64,000 bases of DNA from Jeongeupia wiesaeckerbachi (GTDB lineage: Bacteria > Pseudomonadota > Gammaproteobacteria > Burkholderiales > Chitinibacteraceae): contig NZ_CP136946.1 of NCBI RefSeq assembly GCF_050916355.1, positions 1,736,001-1,800,000 on the forward strand. The letters run 5' to 3'. The first letter of the stretch is position 1, and each line of letters begins with the position of its first letter. The notes under the pieces are model-generated. The model ran no database searches, was not told where the DNA came from, and was given only the letters and a program-made list of their open reading frames with translations. Positions 33,230 through 41,811 of this stretch are shown here, in pieces. The position numbers and the translations under genes are program-made.

Positions 33230-34447
33230 TCAATCCGGTAGAAAACGCTCAAGCAGGGTATTGAGGAAGCGCCGTCCCTGTTCGGTCGGCCTGACGTGAT
33301 CAAGTGTGCGTTCGAGCAGGTCCTCGGCGCAGGCGCGGTCGATGTCGTGGATGATGCGCGTCAGCGGCAGGCCGGTGCGTTCGGTGAACAGCGTGAGTGC
33401 AAAGCCGTCGGTCAGCCGCAGCGCGTTGAGCATGAACTCGAACGGCAACTGTTCGAGCGTGATCGCGTCCTCGGTCTGCACCGCGTTGCCTTCGCGCATC
33501 TTCGCCAGGTATTCGGTCGGCTGCTTGTAGCGCATCTGGCGGATGACGCGGTCGGGAAAGCTGATCTTGGCGTGCGCACCGGCGCCGATGCCGAGGTAGT
33601 CGCCGAAGGTCCAGTAATTCAGATTGTGCTTGGCGCGGCGCTTGGGCTGGCCGAAGGCGCTGGTTTCGTAATGTTCGAAACCGGCAGCGGCGAGCCGTGC
33701 CTCGATGGCGTCCTGCATGTCGGCGGCGAGGTCATCGTCGGGCACCGCCGGCGGGTAGCGGTGGAACAGCGTGTTCGGTTCCAGCGTCAGATGGTAGGCG
33801 CTGATATGCGTCGGCCTGGCGGCGATCGCGGTGTCGATGTCGGCGAGCGCTTGTGCCAGCGTCTGCTGCGGCAGCGCGTACATCAGGTCGAGGTTGAAGT
33901 TGTTGAAATGACGGTGGGCGATCTCGATGGCGCGCTGCGCCGCGTCACGGTCGTGGATGCGGCCGAGCGCCTTGAGCTTGCTGTCGTCAAAGCTCTGGAT
34001 GCCGATCGACAGCCGATTGATGCCGGCGTCGGCATAGCCGGCGAACTGGTCGGCCTCGAAGGTGCCCGGATTGGCTTCCATGGTGATTTCGGCGTCGGGC
34101 AACAATTTGACCCGGGCGCGGATCGCCGCGAGCAGCCGGTCCATTGCTGCTGCCGAGAACAGGCTCGGCGTGCCGCCGCCCATGAAGATCGACGTCACCG
34201 GCCGGCCCCAGATCAGCGGCAGACAGGACTCGAGGTCGGCGATCAGCGCATCGATATACTGGGCTTCTAGCGTGCTATCGAGCCGGCCGTCGTCGCCGCC
34301 CGCGCCGCCAAACTTCAGTGCGTGCGAGTTGAAGTCGCAGTAGGGACATTTCTTCACGCACCACGGGAAATGGATGTACAACGCCAGCGGCGGCAGTGCG
34401 GTCAGGCCCCAGGTGCTGCGGGTCGTTGGTAAAGCGATGGTCGTCAT
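33230..34447 (-). CDS. hemW: HemW (radical-SAM heme chaperone, CPO-like)
   Basis: A 405-residue radical-SAM protein. The cluster motif is FPWCVKKCPYCDFN, followed by the SAM-binding GGGTPSLFS and the EANPGTFEAD and GINRLSIGIQSFDD segments. HemW proteins resemble oxygen-independent coproporphyrinogen oxidase but act as heme chaperones and lack its activity. The start at 34447 is the second ATG. It is the last gene of the rdgB-small protein-hemW run. Confidence 0.93.
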   Translation of the reverse strand: MTTIALPTTRSTWGLTALPPLALYIHFPWCVKKCPYCDFNSHALKFGGAGGDDGRLDSTLEAQYIDALIADLESCLPLIWGRPVTSIFMGGGTPSLFSAAAMDRLLAAIRARVKLLPDAEITMEANPGTFEADQFAGYADAGINRLSIGIQSFDDSKLKALGRIHDRDAAQRAIEIAHRHFNNFNLDLMYALPQQTLAQALADIDTAIAARPTHISAYHLTLEPNTLFHRYPPAVPDDDLAADMQDAIEARLAAAGFEHYETSAFGQPKRRAKHNLNYWTFGDYLGIGAGAHAKISFPDRVIRQMRYKQPTEYLAKMREGNAVQTEDAITLEQLPFEFMLNALRLTDGFALTLFTERTGLPLTRIIHDIDRACAEDLLERTLDHVRPTEQGRRFLNTLLERFLPD

Positions 34448-34454
34448 TGGTATT

Positions 34455-34688
34455 TCATTCACGCCCGGCATACGGGTTGTGCAGCGCGTCGACGAGCTTG
34501 TGCAGCACGTCCTTCATCTGCGCTTCGGAGACTTCCATCAGGATGCCGTCTTCGAGCGCGTCCTGCAGCAGCTGGGCAATTTCATCGAGGTTTTCGTTCA
34601 TGACCTTGACCTTCTCGGTGCACGACACGACCGAGCCGTCGTCGCGTTGCCAGATGGCGTAGCGGGCTTCATTGCTGCAGGCGCTCAT
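34455..34688 (-). CDS. Small conserved-looking cytoplasmic protein between rdgB and hemW
   Basis: A 77-residue acidic protein (MSACSNEARYAIWQRDD...), largely helical by composition (DEIAQLLQDALEDGIL, EAQMKDVLHKLVDAL). Its ATG overlaps the rdgB stop (ATGA) and its stop lies seven bases from the hemW start, so it is tightly embedded in the operon. Function unknown. Confidence 0.7.
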   Translation of the reverse strand: MSACSNEARYAIWQRDDGSVVSCTEKVKVMNENLDEIAQLLQDALEDGILMEVSEAQMKDVLHKLVDALHNPYAGRE

Positions 34689-35278
34689 AGCTGCGTGTCC
34701 TTGAGCTTGTCGACCAACTGGCGCAGCGCGCGGCCGCGGTGCGAGATCGCGGCCTTTTCGTCGGCGCTGATCTCGGCGACGGTGCGGTCGTATTGCGGCA
34801 GCAGGAACAGCGGGTCGTAGCCGAAGCCGCCTTCGCCGCGCGGTGCGGCGATGATGGTCCCCGGGCAGACGCCGTCGGCAATCAGCGGCTGCGGATCGTG
34901 CTCGCTGCGTACCAGCACCAGCGCTGCGTAGTAGTAAGCACCGCGGTCGGTCTTGTCGGCCAGTTCGGCCAGCAGTTTTTCATTATTGCGTGCGTCCGAC
35001 TTCGGCTCGCCGGCGAAGCGTGCCGAGTACACGCCCGGCGCGCCGCCGAGCGCGTGAACGCAGATGCCTGAGTCGTCGGCCAGCGCCGGCAGGCCGGTGA
35101 TGCGGCTGGCGTGGCGGGCCTTTTGCAGCGCGTTCTCGATAAAGGTGCCGAAGGGTTCGTCGCATTCGGGCACGTTCAGCTCGCCCTGCGGGATGATGTC
35201 CAGCCCGAGCGGCGCGAGCAGGTGGCGGAATTCTCGGATCTTGCCGGCGTTATTGCTGGCGAGGACGATTTTTTGCAT
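34685..35278 (-). CDS. rdgB: dITP/XTP pyrophosphatase
   Basis: A 197-residue Ham1-family enzyme that removes non-canonical purine triphosphates (dITP, XTP) from the nucleotide pool. Motifs are KIVLASNNAGKIREF, ADDSGICVHALGGAPGVYSARFAG and the C-terminal GEGGFGYDPLFLLPQY with ISHRGRAL. The ATG at 35278 directly precedes the nucleotide-binding motif. Confidence 0.96.
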   Translation of the reverse strand: MQKIVLASNNAGKIREFRHLLAPLGLDIIPQGELNVPECDEPFGTFIENALQKARHASRITGLPALADDSGICVHALGGAPGVYSARFAGEPKSDARNNEKLLAELADKTDRGAYYYAALVLVRSEHDPQPLIADGVCPGTIIAAPRGEGGFGYDPLFLLPQYDRTVAEISADEKAAISHRGRALRQLVDKLKDTQL

Positions 35279-35292
35279 GGTCATGGCCGGAT

Positions 35293-35943
35293 TCAATAGG
35301 TTTTCTTGGTCAGCGTCAGCAGGTCGTTGTCACGCTTCATCTGGAATCGGTTCAGCGCCGAATTGCCGAGCAGGGCAATGTCGAGCGTGTTGCCGTCTTG
35401 CACTGACACGTCGACGTCGTAGAGCATCAGGTTGCCGATCTGCACTTGTGGCACCTTGGTGATCCATACATTAATCCGGCCGTTGGCCGTCATCGCCTCG
35501 CCGGCGCGCCCGCTGCGGTAGTTGATTTTCATCCGGTCGGCCATACCGCCGCTGAGCGAGATATAGCTGGCACCGGTATCGACGATGGCTTTCTGCGTCG
35601 TGCCGTTGATGCGCAGATCGGCGAAGAAGTGCCCTGCGCGGTCTGCGCTGAGTACCAGGCTGCCACCGCCATTGTCGCGATTGCCGCCGCTGACCGAATA
35701 GCCTTCGCCCAGCACGATGCGCTTTTGCGCGCCGCCGACGTCGATCGTTGCCGCATCGCTATTCAAAGCCAGCAGCTTGACGCTGCCGCTGCTCTGGCCG
35801 ACGGTCACGGTGCGCTGCGCACCGTCGATATTCAGGATCGCCTTGTTGCCGAGTACGGCCATCAGGGTGATGTTGGTGGCCAGTGCGGCTGGCATCAGCA
35901 AGGCGGTGGTCAGAGCGACGACGAGCGGGGCGGCACGATTCAT
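35293..35943 (-). CDS. Exported retropepsin-like aspartic protease (clan AA)
   Basis: A 216-residue protein with a signal peptide (MNRAAPLVVALTTALLMPAALA). A C-terminal retroviral-type protease domain follows, with active-site AIVDTGASYISLS and the flap/ending strand DIALLGNSALNRFQM. The N-terminal half (LNIDGAQRTVTVGQS... VSGGNRDNGGGSL) is of unknown fold. Single-motif proteins of this type act as dimers. Its stop overlaps rdgB's upstream gap, and it starts in an ATGA overlap with dusA. Target unknown. Confidence 0.82.
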   Translation of the reverse strand: MNRAAPLVVALTTALLMPAALATNITLMAVLGNKAILNIDGAQRTVTVGQSSGSVKLLALNSDAATIDVGGAQKRIVLGEGYSVSGGNRDNGGGSLVLSADRAGHFFADLRINGTTQKAIVDTGASYISLSGGMADRMKINYRSGRAGEAMTANGRINVWITKVPQVQIGNLMLYDVDVSVQDGNTLDIALLGNSALNRFQMKRDNDLLTLTKKTY

Positions 35944-36941
35944 GCGGGCGAGGGTTCCGGTGATTGCATTTGCGCCATCGCCGCCTCGATCAGCGGCCAG
36001 CTGGCATCCTTGAGCAGTTTGGCGTCAGAAAGCGTTCTGCGCCAGCCGCGCGCACCGCGTTCGCCCTGATACAGGCCGAGCACATGGCGGGTAAAGAAGC
36101 GCAGCGGTGTGCCGGCCTTGAGTTCGGCTTCGACAAAGGGGCGCAATGCGCGCATCGCCGCTTCGCGGCTTTCGGGGCGCCAGTCGCTGCCGTAGTAGCG
36201 TGCGTCGACGTCGGCGAGCATCCACGGGTTGTGGTAGGCCTCGCGGCCGACCATCACGCCGTCGACGTGCTCGAGCTGCGCGGCGATGTCGTCGTGCACG
36301 GCGATGCCGCCGTTGATGATGATCTCGAGCTGCGGAAAATCGCGCTTGAGCCGGTGGACGTAGTCGTATTTCAGCGGCGGAATGTCGCGGTTTTCTTTCG
36401 GGCTTAGGCCTTTGAGGATGGCGTTGCGCGCGTGGACGATGAAGGTCGTCACGCCGGCGGCGGTGTGGACATGGCCGACGAAGTCGCGCAGGAATTCGTA
36501 ATCTTCGAGCGCGTCGATGCCGATCCGGTGCTTGACGGTGACGTCGATCGTGCAGGCATCGCGCATCGCCTTGAGGCAGTCGGACACCAGCCGCGGCTCG
36601 AGCATCAGGCAGGCGCCGAACGAGCCGGACTGGACGCGCTCGGACGGACAGCCGACGTTGAGGTTGACCTCGTCATAGCCCCAGTCCTCGGCGATTTTCG
36701 CGCATTTGGCCAGATCAGCCGGATCGGAGCCGCCGAGTTGCAGCGCCAGCGGGTTCTCGACGTTGTCGAAACGCAGATGGCGCATCTTGTCGCCGTGCAG
36801 GATCGCGCCGGTGTTGACCATCTCGGTGTACAGCCAGGCGTCGCGGCTCAGTTCGCGGGCGAAGCGGCGGTAGAAACGGTCGGTCCAGTCGAGCATCGGC
36901 GCGATCGAAAAGCGCCGTGACGGTTTCACTGCGGCCGTCAT
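35940..36941 (-). CDS. dusA: tRNA-dihydrouridine(20/20a) synthase
   Basis: A 333-residue flavoenzyme that reduces U20/U20a in the tRNA D-loop. It begins SIAPMLDWTDRFYRRFAR, with LGGSDPADLAKCAK, the active-site Cys in VNLNVGCPSERVQSGSFGACLM and KHRIGID. The C-terminal part (RHVLGLYQGERGARGWRRTLSD) is characteristic of DusA among Dus enzymes. It overlaps rph upstream and the aspartic protease downstream by a few bases. Confidence 0.95.
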   Translation of the reverse strand: MTAAVKPSRRFSIAPMLDWTDRFYRRFARELSRDAWLYTEMVNTGAILHGDKMRHLRFDNVENPLALQLGGSDPADLAKCAKIAEDWGYDEVNLNVGCPSERVQSGSFGACLMLEPRLVSDCLKAMRDACTIDVTVKHRIGIDALEDYEFLRDFVGHVHTAAGVTTFIVHARNAILKGLSPKENRDIPPLKYDYVHRLKRDFPQLEIIINGGIAVHDDIAAQLEHVDGVMVGREAYHNPWMLADVDARYYGSDWRPESREAAMRALRPFVEAELKAGTPLRFFTRHVLGLYQGERGARGWRRTLSDAKLLKDASWPLIEAAMAQMQSPEPSPA

Positions 36942-37654
36942 GCTGCCAGCGCTGCCTTTTGCGCCGCGATCAGTTCACGGATACCGGCGTCGGCCAGATC
37001 GAGCAGGGCGTTCATCTCGGCGCGCGAAAACGGTACGCCCTCGGCGGTGCCCTGGACTTCGATGAACTGGCCGCTGTCGGTCATCACCACGTTCATGTCG
37101 GTTTCGCAGTCCGAGTCTTCCGGGTAGTCGAGGTCGAGCACCGGCGTGTGCTGGTAGACGCCGACCGAGATCGCGGCGACGTGCTGGCGGATCGGGCTTT
37201 GCGTGAGCTTGCCGGCGGCGATCAGCCCGTTGATGGCGTCGCTCAATGCCACGAAGGCGCCGGTGATGCTGGCGGTGCGGGTGCCGCCGTCGGCCTGGAT
37301 CACGTCGCAGTCGATGAGGATCTGCCGCTCGCCGAGTTTTTCCAGGTCGACGACGGCGCGCAGGCTGCGGCCGATCAGGCGCTGGATTTCCTGGGTGCGG
37401 CCGCTCTGCTTGCCGGCGGCGGCTTCGCGCCGCATCCGGCTATTGGTCGAACGCGGCAGCATGCCGTATTCGGCGGTGACCCAGCCTTGGCCCTTGCCGC
37501 GCAGGAACGGCGGCACGCTTTCTTCGACGCTGGCGGTGCACAGCACCTTGGTGTCGCCGAATTCGACCAGCACGCTGCCTTCGGCATGGCGGGTGTAGTT
37601 GCGGGTGAGACGGACAGGGCGCAGCTGCGCGGGAGTACGGCCGGACGGGCGCAT
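36938..37654 (-). CDS. rph: RNase PH
   Basis: A 238-residue phosphorolytic 3'-exoribonuclease for tRNA 3'-end trimming. It shows GRTPAQLRPVRLTRNYTRHAEGSVLVEFG, MLPRSTNSRMRREA, RTQEIQRLIGRSLRAVVD and DCDVIQADGGTRTASITGA (catalytic Asp region). AAGG six bases before the ATG at 37654 favours that start over 37660. Confidence 0.97.
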   Translation of the reverse strand: MRPSGRTPAQLRPVRLTRNYTRHAEGSVLVEFGDTKVLCTASVEESVPPFLRGKGQGWVTAEYGMLPRSTNSRMRREAAAGKQSGRTQEIQRLIGRSLRAVVDLEKLGERQILIDCDVIQADGGTRTASITGAFVALSDAINGLIAAGKLTQSPIRQHVAAISVGVYQHTPVLDLDYPEDSDCETDMNVVMTDSGQFIEVQGTAEGVPFSRAEMNALLDLADAGIRELIAAQKAALAA

Positions 37655-37683
37655 GATCATCCTTGGTTCAATCGAATCAAGGG

Positions 37684-37689
37684 ATTATA
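37684..37689 (-). promoter_or_regulatory. Candidate -10 box for the rph-dusA unit
   Basis: TATAAT on the minus strand 30 bp before the rph start. The -35 region is GC-rich and not convincing. Confidence 0.45.
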
Positions 37690-37812
37690 CCGCCCGGCGT
37701 CAGCCCGGCCGCCCGAATATTGCCTGAGCGCGGAACGGCTAAGAAAACCCGGCGCGCCGCCGCCAGCAGGGTGTGTACCCCGCAGCAAGTAACCCGGGGG
37801 TGTTAGTCGCGC

Positions 37813-38724
37813 TTATTTCGAATACTTGGCGATCGCGGCCTGAATCTCGGCGATGGCGCTTTCGATGTCGTCGTCGGTAAAGTCACCGCCGTCCTTGGCG
37901 GTCAGCGGGTCGACGTGGGTCGAGATCGTGTGATGGTCGAGTTTCAGCGTCGACACGAAGGCGTCGCCGTTGACCTCGTTCTCTCCAGCATCGTGCCAGT
38001 TGATCGCCAGCGCCGACAGATTGTCGCCGAATTTGCCACCGCGCAGCTCGGCGCGGTCCATCAGTTGCGGCACGGCGAACAGCACCGGGAAGGCACCGAG
38101 GAAGTGCGCGAGTTCGTCGTCCTCGAGCGAGCCCCACAGCCCGTCCGAGCACAGCAGCAAGGTGTCGCCGTCGGACAGCGCGACCTTGCCGCCGAGGTCG
38201 ATCTCGGGCGGGTAGACGCCGCCGAGACACGAGTAGATCTTGTTCTTTTCCGGGTGGACGCGCGCTTCTTCCTCGGTGATCTTGCGCTCGTCGAGCAGCC
38301 GCCGCACCTTGGAGTGATCGCGCGTCTGTGCCAGCACCTTGCTGCCGCGCAGCAGGTAAAGCCGCGAATCGCCGACGTGTGCCCAGTAGGCGATGCCGTC
38401 CTGGACAATGCAGGCGACACAGGTGGTGCGCGGGATTTCGAGCATCTCCTTGCGCGCCGCGTAGTCGTAGATCGCCTCGTGGCAGCGCTGGAAGCTGTCG
38501 GCGAGGAATTGCAGCGGATTGGCCAGCGCCGGCTGTGCCTTCTGCTCGAACTGGTCGGTCAGCAGCTCGACCGCCAGTTGTGCGGCGACTTCGCCGTGCA
38601 GATGGCCGCCCATGCCGTCGGCGACGACCAGCAGCAACGCATCGCGGCTGTATGAATAGCCGACGCGATCCTGGTTGCTCTTGCGCGCACCACGGCGCGA
38701 ATCCTGGAAGACGGTGAACTTCAT
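37813..38724 (-). CDS. PP2C-type serine/threonine phosphatase
   Basis: A 303-residue metal-dependent phosphatase. Metal-binding motifs are RRGARKSNQDRVGY (Asp), LLVVADGMGGHLHGEVAA (DGMGG), YWAHVGDSRLYLLRG and LLCSDGLWGSL, with the final Asp in FGDNLSALAINW. It has no membrane segment. Its start overlaps the kinase stop by ATGA, so phosphatase and kinase form a coupled switch pair. Confidence 0.95.
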   Translation of the reverse strand: MKFTVFQDSRRGARKSNQDRVGYSYSRDALLLVVADGMGGHLHGEVAAQLAVELLTDQFEQKAQPALANPLQFLADSFQRCHEAIYDYAARKEMLEIPRTTCVACIVQDGIAYWAHVGDSRLYLLRGSKVLAQTRDHSKVRRLLDERKITEEEARVHPEKNKIYSCLGGVYPPEIDLGGKVALSDGDTLLLCSDGLWGSLEDDELAHFLGAFPVLFAVPQLMDRAELRGGKFGDNLSALAINWHDAGENEVNGDAFVSTLKLDHHTISTHVDPLTAKDGGDFTDDDIESAIAEIQAAIAKYSK

Positions 38725-39689
38725 TCGAACCCCCGATCAGGCTTGATGGTGAGTTTGCGCCAGGCGAGTTGGACAGTCCGGATCAGACCAGGCTTGCGCG
38801 CCGGCGGTGACGCGGCTTCGATCAGTGCCTTCTGCAGCTGCGGCACGCTTTGCGGCCTTGCGGTCGGGTCGAGCAGCAGGCACTGGTGAATCAGGTCGAG
38901 CAGTTCGGGCGAGTAGCGGTCGCCGTAGGCGGTGCGCAGGTCGACCAGCTTGTCGGCGCGCTGGCGCGCATCGGCCGGTTGCGGTGCGGTGCCGGCGAGG
39001 CAGGCGAACATCGATGCGCCGACACCGTAGATGTCGGTCCACGGCCCGAGTTCGTTCTTCTTGTTGTATTGCTCGGGCGCGGCAAAGCCCGGCGTGTACA
39101 TCGGCGTGAGCTTGGCGTGGTCCTGCGTCAGCGTCTGTCGGGCCGAGCCGAAATCGAGCAGCACCGGTGAGCCGTCCTTGCGGACGTAGATGTTCGCCGG
39201 CTTGATGTCGAGGTGCAGCAGCTTGTTCAGGTGGACTTCGCGCAGGCCGTTGAGCAGGTGGAAGAACACGTGGCGGATCAGCTTCTCGTCGACGCCTTCG
39301 CGCTCGTGCTTGAGCTGGATTTCCTTTTGCAAGGTACGGCCGCGTTCGTACTCCATCACCATGTAGACGGTGTCGTTGCCGCGGAAGAAATTCAGCACCC
39401 GGACGATGTTCGGATGCTGAATGCGCGCCAGCGTCTTGCCTTCCTCGAAGAAGCACTTGAGGCCGTGACGGAACATCGCCAGATTCTCTTCGCTGGTCGC
39501 TTCGACGCGCTCGCCTTCGCAGCGCAGCGCGAGTGAATTTGGCAGATACTCCTTGATCGCGACCGGATAGTCGTTTTCGTCGTGCGCGAGGTAGACGATA
39601 CTGAAGCCGCCAGCTGACAGGAGCTTGGCGATCGTATAGTTCTGTAGCTGATAGCCGCGTGAAAGCGGCTGATTACTCGGTGTCGCCAT
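38721..39689 (-). CDS. Eukaryotic-like serine/threonine protein kinase
   Basis: A 322-residue Hanks-type kinase. The glycine loop (LLSAGGFSIVYLA), the lysine (PVAIKEYLP), the catalytic loop LLHLDIKPANIYV and the DFG motif (LLDFGSAR) are intact, as is an APE-like GFAAPEQYN. The C-terminal 40 residues are basic but contain no helix long enough for a membrane anchor, so it is probably cytoplasmic. It is paired with the PP2C phosphatase and divergent from yicC. Substrates unknown. Confidence 0.95.
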   Translation of the reverse strand: MATPSNQPLSRGYQLQNYTIAKLLSAGGFSIVYLAHDENDYPVAIKEYLPNSLALRCEGERVEATSEENLAMFRHGLKCFFEEGKTLARIQHPNIVRVLNFFRGNDTVYMVMEYERGRTLQKEIQLKHEREGVDEKLIRHVFFHLLNGLREVHLNKLLHLDIKPANIYVRKDGSPVLLDFGSARQTLTQDHAKLTPMYTPGFAAPEQYNKKNELGPWTDIYGVGASMFACLAGTAPQPADARQRADKLVDLRTAYGDRYSPELLDLIHQCLLLDPTARPQSVPQLQKALIEAASPPARKPGLIRTVQLAWRKLTIKPDRGFE

Positions 39690-39815
39690 CCGTATTTTTT
39701 ATATCTGGCATTGCCTGATCGGTCTGCGCCGATTCTGAGTGCCGCCCCGGCGAAAGTAAAGTTGCGTGGCTCACGCTGTTTCACCGGTGCACCCGCTAGA
39801 CCACAAGGAGTTCCA

Positions 39816-40682
39816 ATGATTTTCAGCATGACCGGTTACGCCAACGCCCAGCAAGAGCTGGCGCTTGGTACGCTCAGCGTCGAAGTACGCGCGGTCAACC
39901 ATCGTTTTCTCGACCTGTCGCTGCGGCTTGGCGAAGACCTGCGCGCGTTCGAAGGTTCGATTCGCGAACGTATCGGTGCAGCGCTGAGCCGCGGCAAGGT
40001 CGAATGTCGTGCCTATTTCAATGCCCAGGACGCCGGTTCGGCCAAATTGCAGCTCAATCGCGCGCTGCTCGAAGAATTGCTGCGCGTCAGCGCCGAAGCG
40101 CGCGACGTGGTCGGCAGCGGTGGTGAACTCAAGCTCGGCGAGTTGCTGCGCTGGCCCGGCGTGCTGGTGCAGGAAGCGCCGCAGGACGAAGCGCTCGGCG
40201 AGACGCTCGCGGCCCTGCTCGACGCGGCCCTGGTCGATTTCAAGGCCAGCCGCGCCCGCGAAGGCGAGAAGCTCAAGGAACACCTGCTCGAGCGTATCGC
40301 CGGTATGGAAGCGATCGTCGCTGACGTCAAACCGCGCATCCCGACGCTGGTCGCCGACTACGAAGCCCGGCTGACGGCGCGTTTCGTCGAAGCCATCGGT
40401 TCGGCCGACGACGACCGCATTCGCCAGGAAATCGTCGTCTTCGCCCAGAAGATCGACGTCGACGAAGAGCTGTCGCGTCTGAGCGCGCATTTCTCCGAAA
40501 TCCGCCGCATCCTGCAAAAGGGCGGTGCGGTCGGCAAGCGGCTGGATTTCCTGATGCAGGAACTCAATCGCGAAGCCAATACGCTGGGGTCGAAGTCGGT
40601 GTCGGCCGAGACCAGCCGGGCGTCGATCGAACTCAAGGTGTTGATCGAACAGATGCGCGAGCAGATCCAGAACATCGAATAG
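39816..40682 (+). CDS. yicC: YicC-family endoribonuclease
   Basis: A 288-residue protein of the YicC family, recently recognised as an RNase acting on small RNAs. It starts MIFSMTGYANAQQEL with VEVRAVNHRFLDLSLRL, and ends with the DUF1732 part GKRLDFLMQELNREANTLGSKS and LKVLIEQMREQIQNIE. The ATG at 39816 has a strong CAAGGAG. It heads yicC-gmk-rpoZ-spoT. Confidence 0.94.
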   Translation: MIFSMTGYANAQQELALGTLSVEVRAVNHRFLDLSLRLGEDLRAFEGSIRERIGAALSRGKVECRAYFNAQDAGSAKLQLNRALLEELLRVSAEARDVVGSGGELKLGELLRWPGVLVQEAPQDEALGETLAALLDAALVDFKASRAREGEKLKEHLLERIAGMEAIVADVKPRIPTLVADYEARLTARFVEAIGSADDDRIRQEIVVFAQKIDVDEELSRLSAHFSEIRRILQKGGAVGKRLDFLMQELNREANTLGSKSVSAETSRASIELKVLIEQMREQIQNIE

Positions 40683-40800
40683 GCCGCCATCCCATCGGGC
40701 GCAGCCAGCCTGCTGGGCGGATTCCGCAACGCAAGGGGCGTTTTCGACGCCCGCTGCCTATGCTACGCTGGCTGTAATTTTCTTACGGAATTGATCCGCG

Positions 40801-41415
40801 ATGACCCAAGGCAATATTTTCGTCGTCACCGCGCCGTCGGGCGCCGGCAAAACCACGCTGGTTGCGGCGCTGCTCGCCGCCGACGCCAATGTCCAGCTGT
40901 CGATCTCGTTCACCTCGCGCGCGCCGCGCGCCGGCGAAATCGATGGCAAGGACTACCGTTTCGTCGACCGCGCTACCTTCGAGTCAATGATCGCCGCTGG
41001 CGAGCTGCTCGAATACGCCGAGGTCTACGGTAACTACTACGGCACGTCGCAGGCGTGGATCACCGAAGCGCGTCAGTCCGGCCGTGACATCCTGCTCGAG
41101 ATCGATACTCAGGGCGCCGAGCAGGTGCGCAAGCTGTTCCCCGATGCGATCGGCCTCTTCGTCTTGCCGCCGTCGCTCGATGTGCTCGAGCAGCGGCTGA
41201 AGAACCGCGGCAAGGACGCCGATGACGTGATCGCCCGCCGCATGGCCGAAGCGCGCGCCGAAATCGGCCACGCCGGCGAGTTCGATTATCTGATCGTCAA
41301 CGAGCATATCGACGAGGCGGTGCGCGACATTGTAGGCATCGTCCGCGCCGAGCGCCTGCGCGAACCGCGTCAGGCCGAACGCCACGCGAAGCTGCTCGCC
41401 AGCCTCAAGGGCTGA
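40801..41415 (+). CDS. gmk: Guanylate kinase
   Basis: A 204-residue kinase converting GMP to GDP. The P-loop is VVTAPSGAGKTTLVAAL. The GMP-binding SFTSRAPRAGEIDGKDYRFVD and YYGTS segments and the lid (RLKNRGKDADDVIARRM) are complete. It is upstream of rpoZ and spoT, as in most proteobacteria. Confidence 0.98.
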   Translation: MTQGNIFVVTAPSGAGKTTLVAALLAADANVQLSISFTSRAPRAGEIDGKDYRFVDRATFESMIAAGELLEYAEVYGNYYGTSQAWITEARQSGRDILLEIDTQGAEQVRKLFPDAIGLFVLPPSLDVLEQRLKNRGKDADDVIARRMAEARAEIGHAGEFDYLIVNEHIDEAVRDIVGIVRAERLREPRQAERHAKLLASLKG

Positions 41416-41493
41416 TGGTCATCCGGGGCCTCTGGTAGAATGGCCCCATCTTTCGCCTGATTCGGCGATTATCACTGATTTGGAGTAAATGAC

Positions 41494-41703
41494 ATGGCCC
41501 GTGTGACCGTTGACGACTGCCTGCCGAACATCGAAAACCGCTTCGACCTGACCCTGGCCGCCGCTTACCGCGCTCGCCAGATCGCCAATGGCTCGACTCC
41601 GCAGGTCGACAACCCGGGCAAGGACAAGCCGACGGTGTTGGCGCTGCGCGAAGTCGCATCCGGCCTGATCGGTCGCGACATCCTCAACCGCAACCGTATC
41701 TGA
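41494..41703 (+). CDS. rpoZ: RNA polymerase omega subunit
   Basis: A 69-residue omega subunit that stabilises beta' in RNA polymerase and helps ppGpp binding. It begins MARVTVDDCLPNIENRFDLTLAAAYRARQI, with KPTVLALREVASGLI. A TGGTAGAAT extended -10 lies about 55 bp upstream and may give it its own promoter. The hairpin GGCCCGG/CCGGGCC shortly after its stop lacks a T-run. Confidence 0.97.
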   Translation: MARVTVDDCLPNIENRFDLTLAAAYRARQIANGSTPQVDNPGKDKPTVLALREVASGLIGRDILNRNRI

Positions 41704-41811
41704 CCGCTTGTGGAGCCGGCCCGGCGTGTCCGGGCCGCCAACGACGATGAAACGACGGTGTCGCCACGCTGACGACCCGGCCTGCCCGCGCTGGCAGGTA
41801 AAGGCGGGCAC

